NCBI GenBank assembly: GCA_029817715.1
Contig: JARUPY010000465.1
Location: forward strand, 3,213,501-3,277,500
Source: Melastoma dodecandrum
Taxonomy: Eukaryota; Streptophyta; Magnoliopsida; Myrtales; Melastomataceae
Direction of reading: 5' to 3'
Length of the DNA: 64,000 nt
Program-made: the position numbers and the translations under genes
Notes under the pieces: model-generated
What the model was told of the DNA's origin: nothing
Database searches by the model: none
The model's input: only the letters and a program-made list of their open reading frames with translations
Shown: positions 60,403-64,000 of the stretch, piece after piece
How positions within the stretch are numbered: the first letter of the stretch is position 1
How the letters are laid out: each line of letters starts with the position of its first letter

Positions 60403-61635
60403 CCTAACCTCCTCACTAAAAACTCACCCAAATCACCAGAAACCAGCTTCTAACAATCAATCACCTATGGTTCACACCACAACTACAGCTACTGAAGGAA
60501 GATCAACCAAGACATCAACCTACGACTCTGCAGCCTTCCTAACCCCCCCCCCCCCCAAACAACCACCCACGCCACCACCAAAAACAAAACAAAAAATCAC
60601 CTCCACAACCCAACAATCAGCAACAAAACCTTGCAACTAAATTGAAGAACTCACTCCCCATCTGACATCCTTTGACCCATTCCCCTAAATAAGAGAGCCG
60701 CCCAGAAACCAAAATCAGGAAAAGATCCCAGCTTTCATCCCCCTAAATAACCCCTTCCCTTTTCTTCCTACCCAGAGAAAAAAAAAAGAATCAGCAAAGA
60801 ACAGGAACGACAATGATTGAAGACGAGTGAAATGGGAGGATCAAGTGAGATAACGAAAAAAAAAAAGAATAGCCTTCTCAAATGAAGGGGGACAGCTGAC
60901 AAATGTTAGTCAAGAATTGGTTGAGATGCAAGAAGAAAAGAATGGAGGAACGAGGAGAAGAAAAAATGAGGAAAAGTGAGGGAGAGAGAATTGAGGATTT
61001 GTTTGTCTGAATTTCTCTCTCCTTTTAATCTCACCGGATAATTGTATTATTATTCAAGGGGGGATGGGACGCGATGACATTGAAACCCTGGGGCATGTTC
61101 CAATGTCATGTTGTCCCATCCAAACAGATACACTCCCCTCCTCCTGTTACGTTATTATCAGCTGTGTTGTCGTCCCCCAGGAGCTGTCTCACTCGTTTTT
61201 AGGTAACGTGGTATTTCATTTAAGTTTTTAAATTTTTTTTATATCACCAAAAAACATCTCAATCCCGAATACGTATAAAACTATTTGACTCCAATTCTTT
61301 TTTAAGTAAATGTCCCCTGCCGATGATGTTTTGTGGACAAGTAAGTCGATTATTACATGTGGATGGGGGAGATTTCCATCCCATATTATTTGCCTTGCCT
61401 TCCCTTTGAAAAGTTTCCTTCTTATTCTACCTGCCTTATTTGAATTTTTCCAGGATAAAAAACCCCACCTACCAAAAAAATGTCATCTCAGAATTAAGTG
61501 GAATATGATACTATCCTAGTTGGGCTCTTTGATTTTAGTGGGCCTGAATGGGCTCTCAATTTTTAAATGGGCTTTTTTGGGGCGGGCAGAAAGTCGCCTT
61601 CGTCTCTTCCGCCCAAAGAAGAATCGAAGCGAAAA
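60403..61635. other. Divergent promoter region, PBL kinase and NDUFAF7
   Basis: 1,233 bases between the two start codons. The left half is the probable kinase 5' UTR with a 14-nt C run at 60543-60556. The right end holds four site II motifs listed separately. No coding region is supported. Confidence 0.5.
61521..61573 (+). promoter_or_regulatory. Four site II (TGGGCY) motifs upstream of NDUFAF7
   Basis: TGGGCT (61521-61526), TGGGCC (61539-61544), TGGGCT (61549-61554) and TGGGCT (61568-61573), all in the same orientation and ending 63 bases before the chosen start codon. Site II elements are known to be enriched in promoters of nuclear genes for mitochondrial respiratory proteins, which fits a complex I assembly factor. 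Confidence 0.65.
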
Positions 61636-63928
<2,293 letters not shown>

Positions 63929-64000
63929 GTGAGTTTTCTGTCCATTATTCATTAGTTCTTTCATGTTTCTTGCATCATCTGGAAACTAGCCAATCTGAGG

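Noticed and set aside
61567..61635. Upstream in-frame ATG of NDUFAF7
   Set aside because: It overlaps a site II promoter motif and would place the Arg/Ala-rich targeting peptide internally. It is kept only as an alternative.

Overview
This is nuclear DNA of a flowering plant, probably a eudicot with a compact, gene-rich genome. Genes are spliced with GT-AG introns, and the products are plant families: R2R3-MYB, ABCB19, PRE-type bHLH, IQD, BPA1-like, RLCK-VII and pectate lyase. The retroelements are typical plant LTR elements. I cannot name the species. Thirteen genes could be modelled exon by exon, with frames that agree across every junction except in part of the IQD gene. One further locus is a decayed ribosomal-protein gene.

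Layout. 1-4 kb: a MYB30/60-type MYB running off the left edge on the minus strand, and a broken eL34 gene (plus). 4.6-14 kb: a THADA-type armadillo protein (2,184 aa) and ribosomal protein uS4/RPS9, both plus. 18.2-24.9 kb: a complete ABCB19 auxin-exporter gene with ten exons. 26.4-36.8 kb: a 10.3-kb retrotransposon block. It holds two solo LTRs of one long-LTR family in opposite orientation (TSDs AGATG and TTGAT) and, between them, a full-length but broken Ty3/gypsy chromovirus (TSD TCTTA). 39-46 kb: a PRE-like atypical bHLH, a BPA1-like RRM protein (both plus) and a glutaredoxin-like protein (minus). 48.5-51 kb: an IQD calmodulin-binding protein (minus). 54-57.8 kb: a pectate lyase (minus) divergent from a mitochondrial porin (VDAC, plus). 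58-64 kb: a PBL34/35/36-like receptor-like cytoplasmic kinase (minus) divergent from NDUFAF7, the complex I assembly methyltransferase (plus), which leaves the right edge.

The genes do not form an operon-like system. Their grouping reflects ancestry: from memory, MYB30, RPL34C, ABCB19, PRE5, a glutaredoxin-like gene, an NDUFAF7 gene and a PBL kinase also lie close together on Arabidopsis chromosome 3 (At3g28690-At3g28910). The main oddities are the inverted solo-LTR pair around a gypsy element, the eL34 relic at the conserved position, several phased or inverted site II (TGGGCY) clusters, and many long G/C homopolymers. I found no convincing undescribed biological system, no CRISPR array and no RNA gene.
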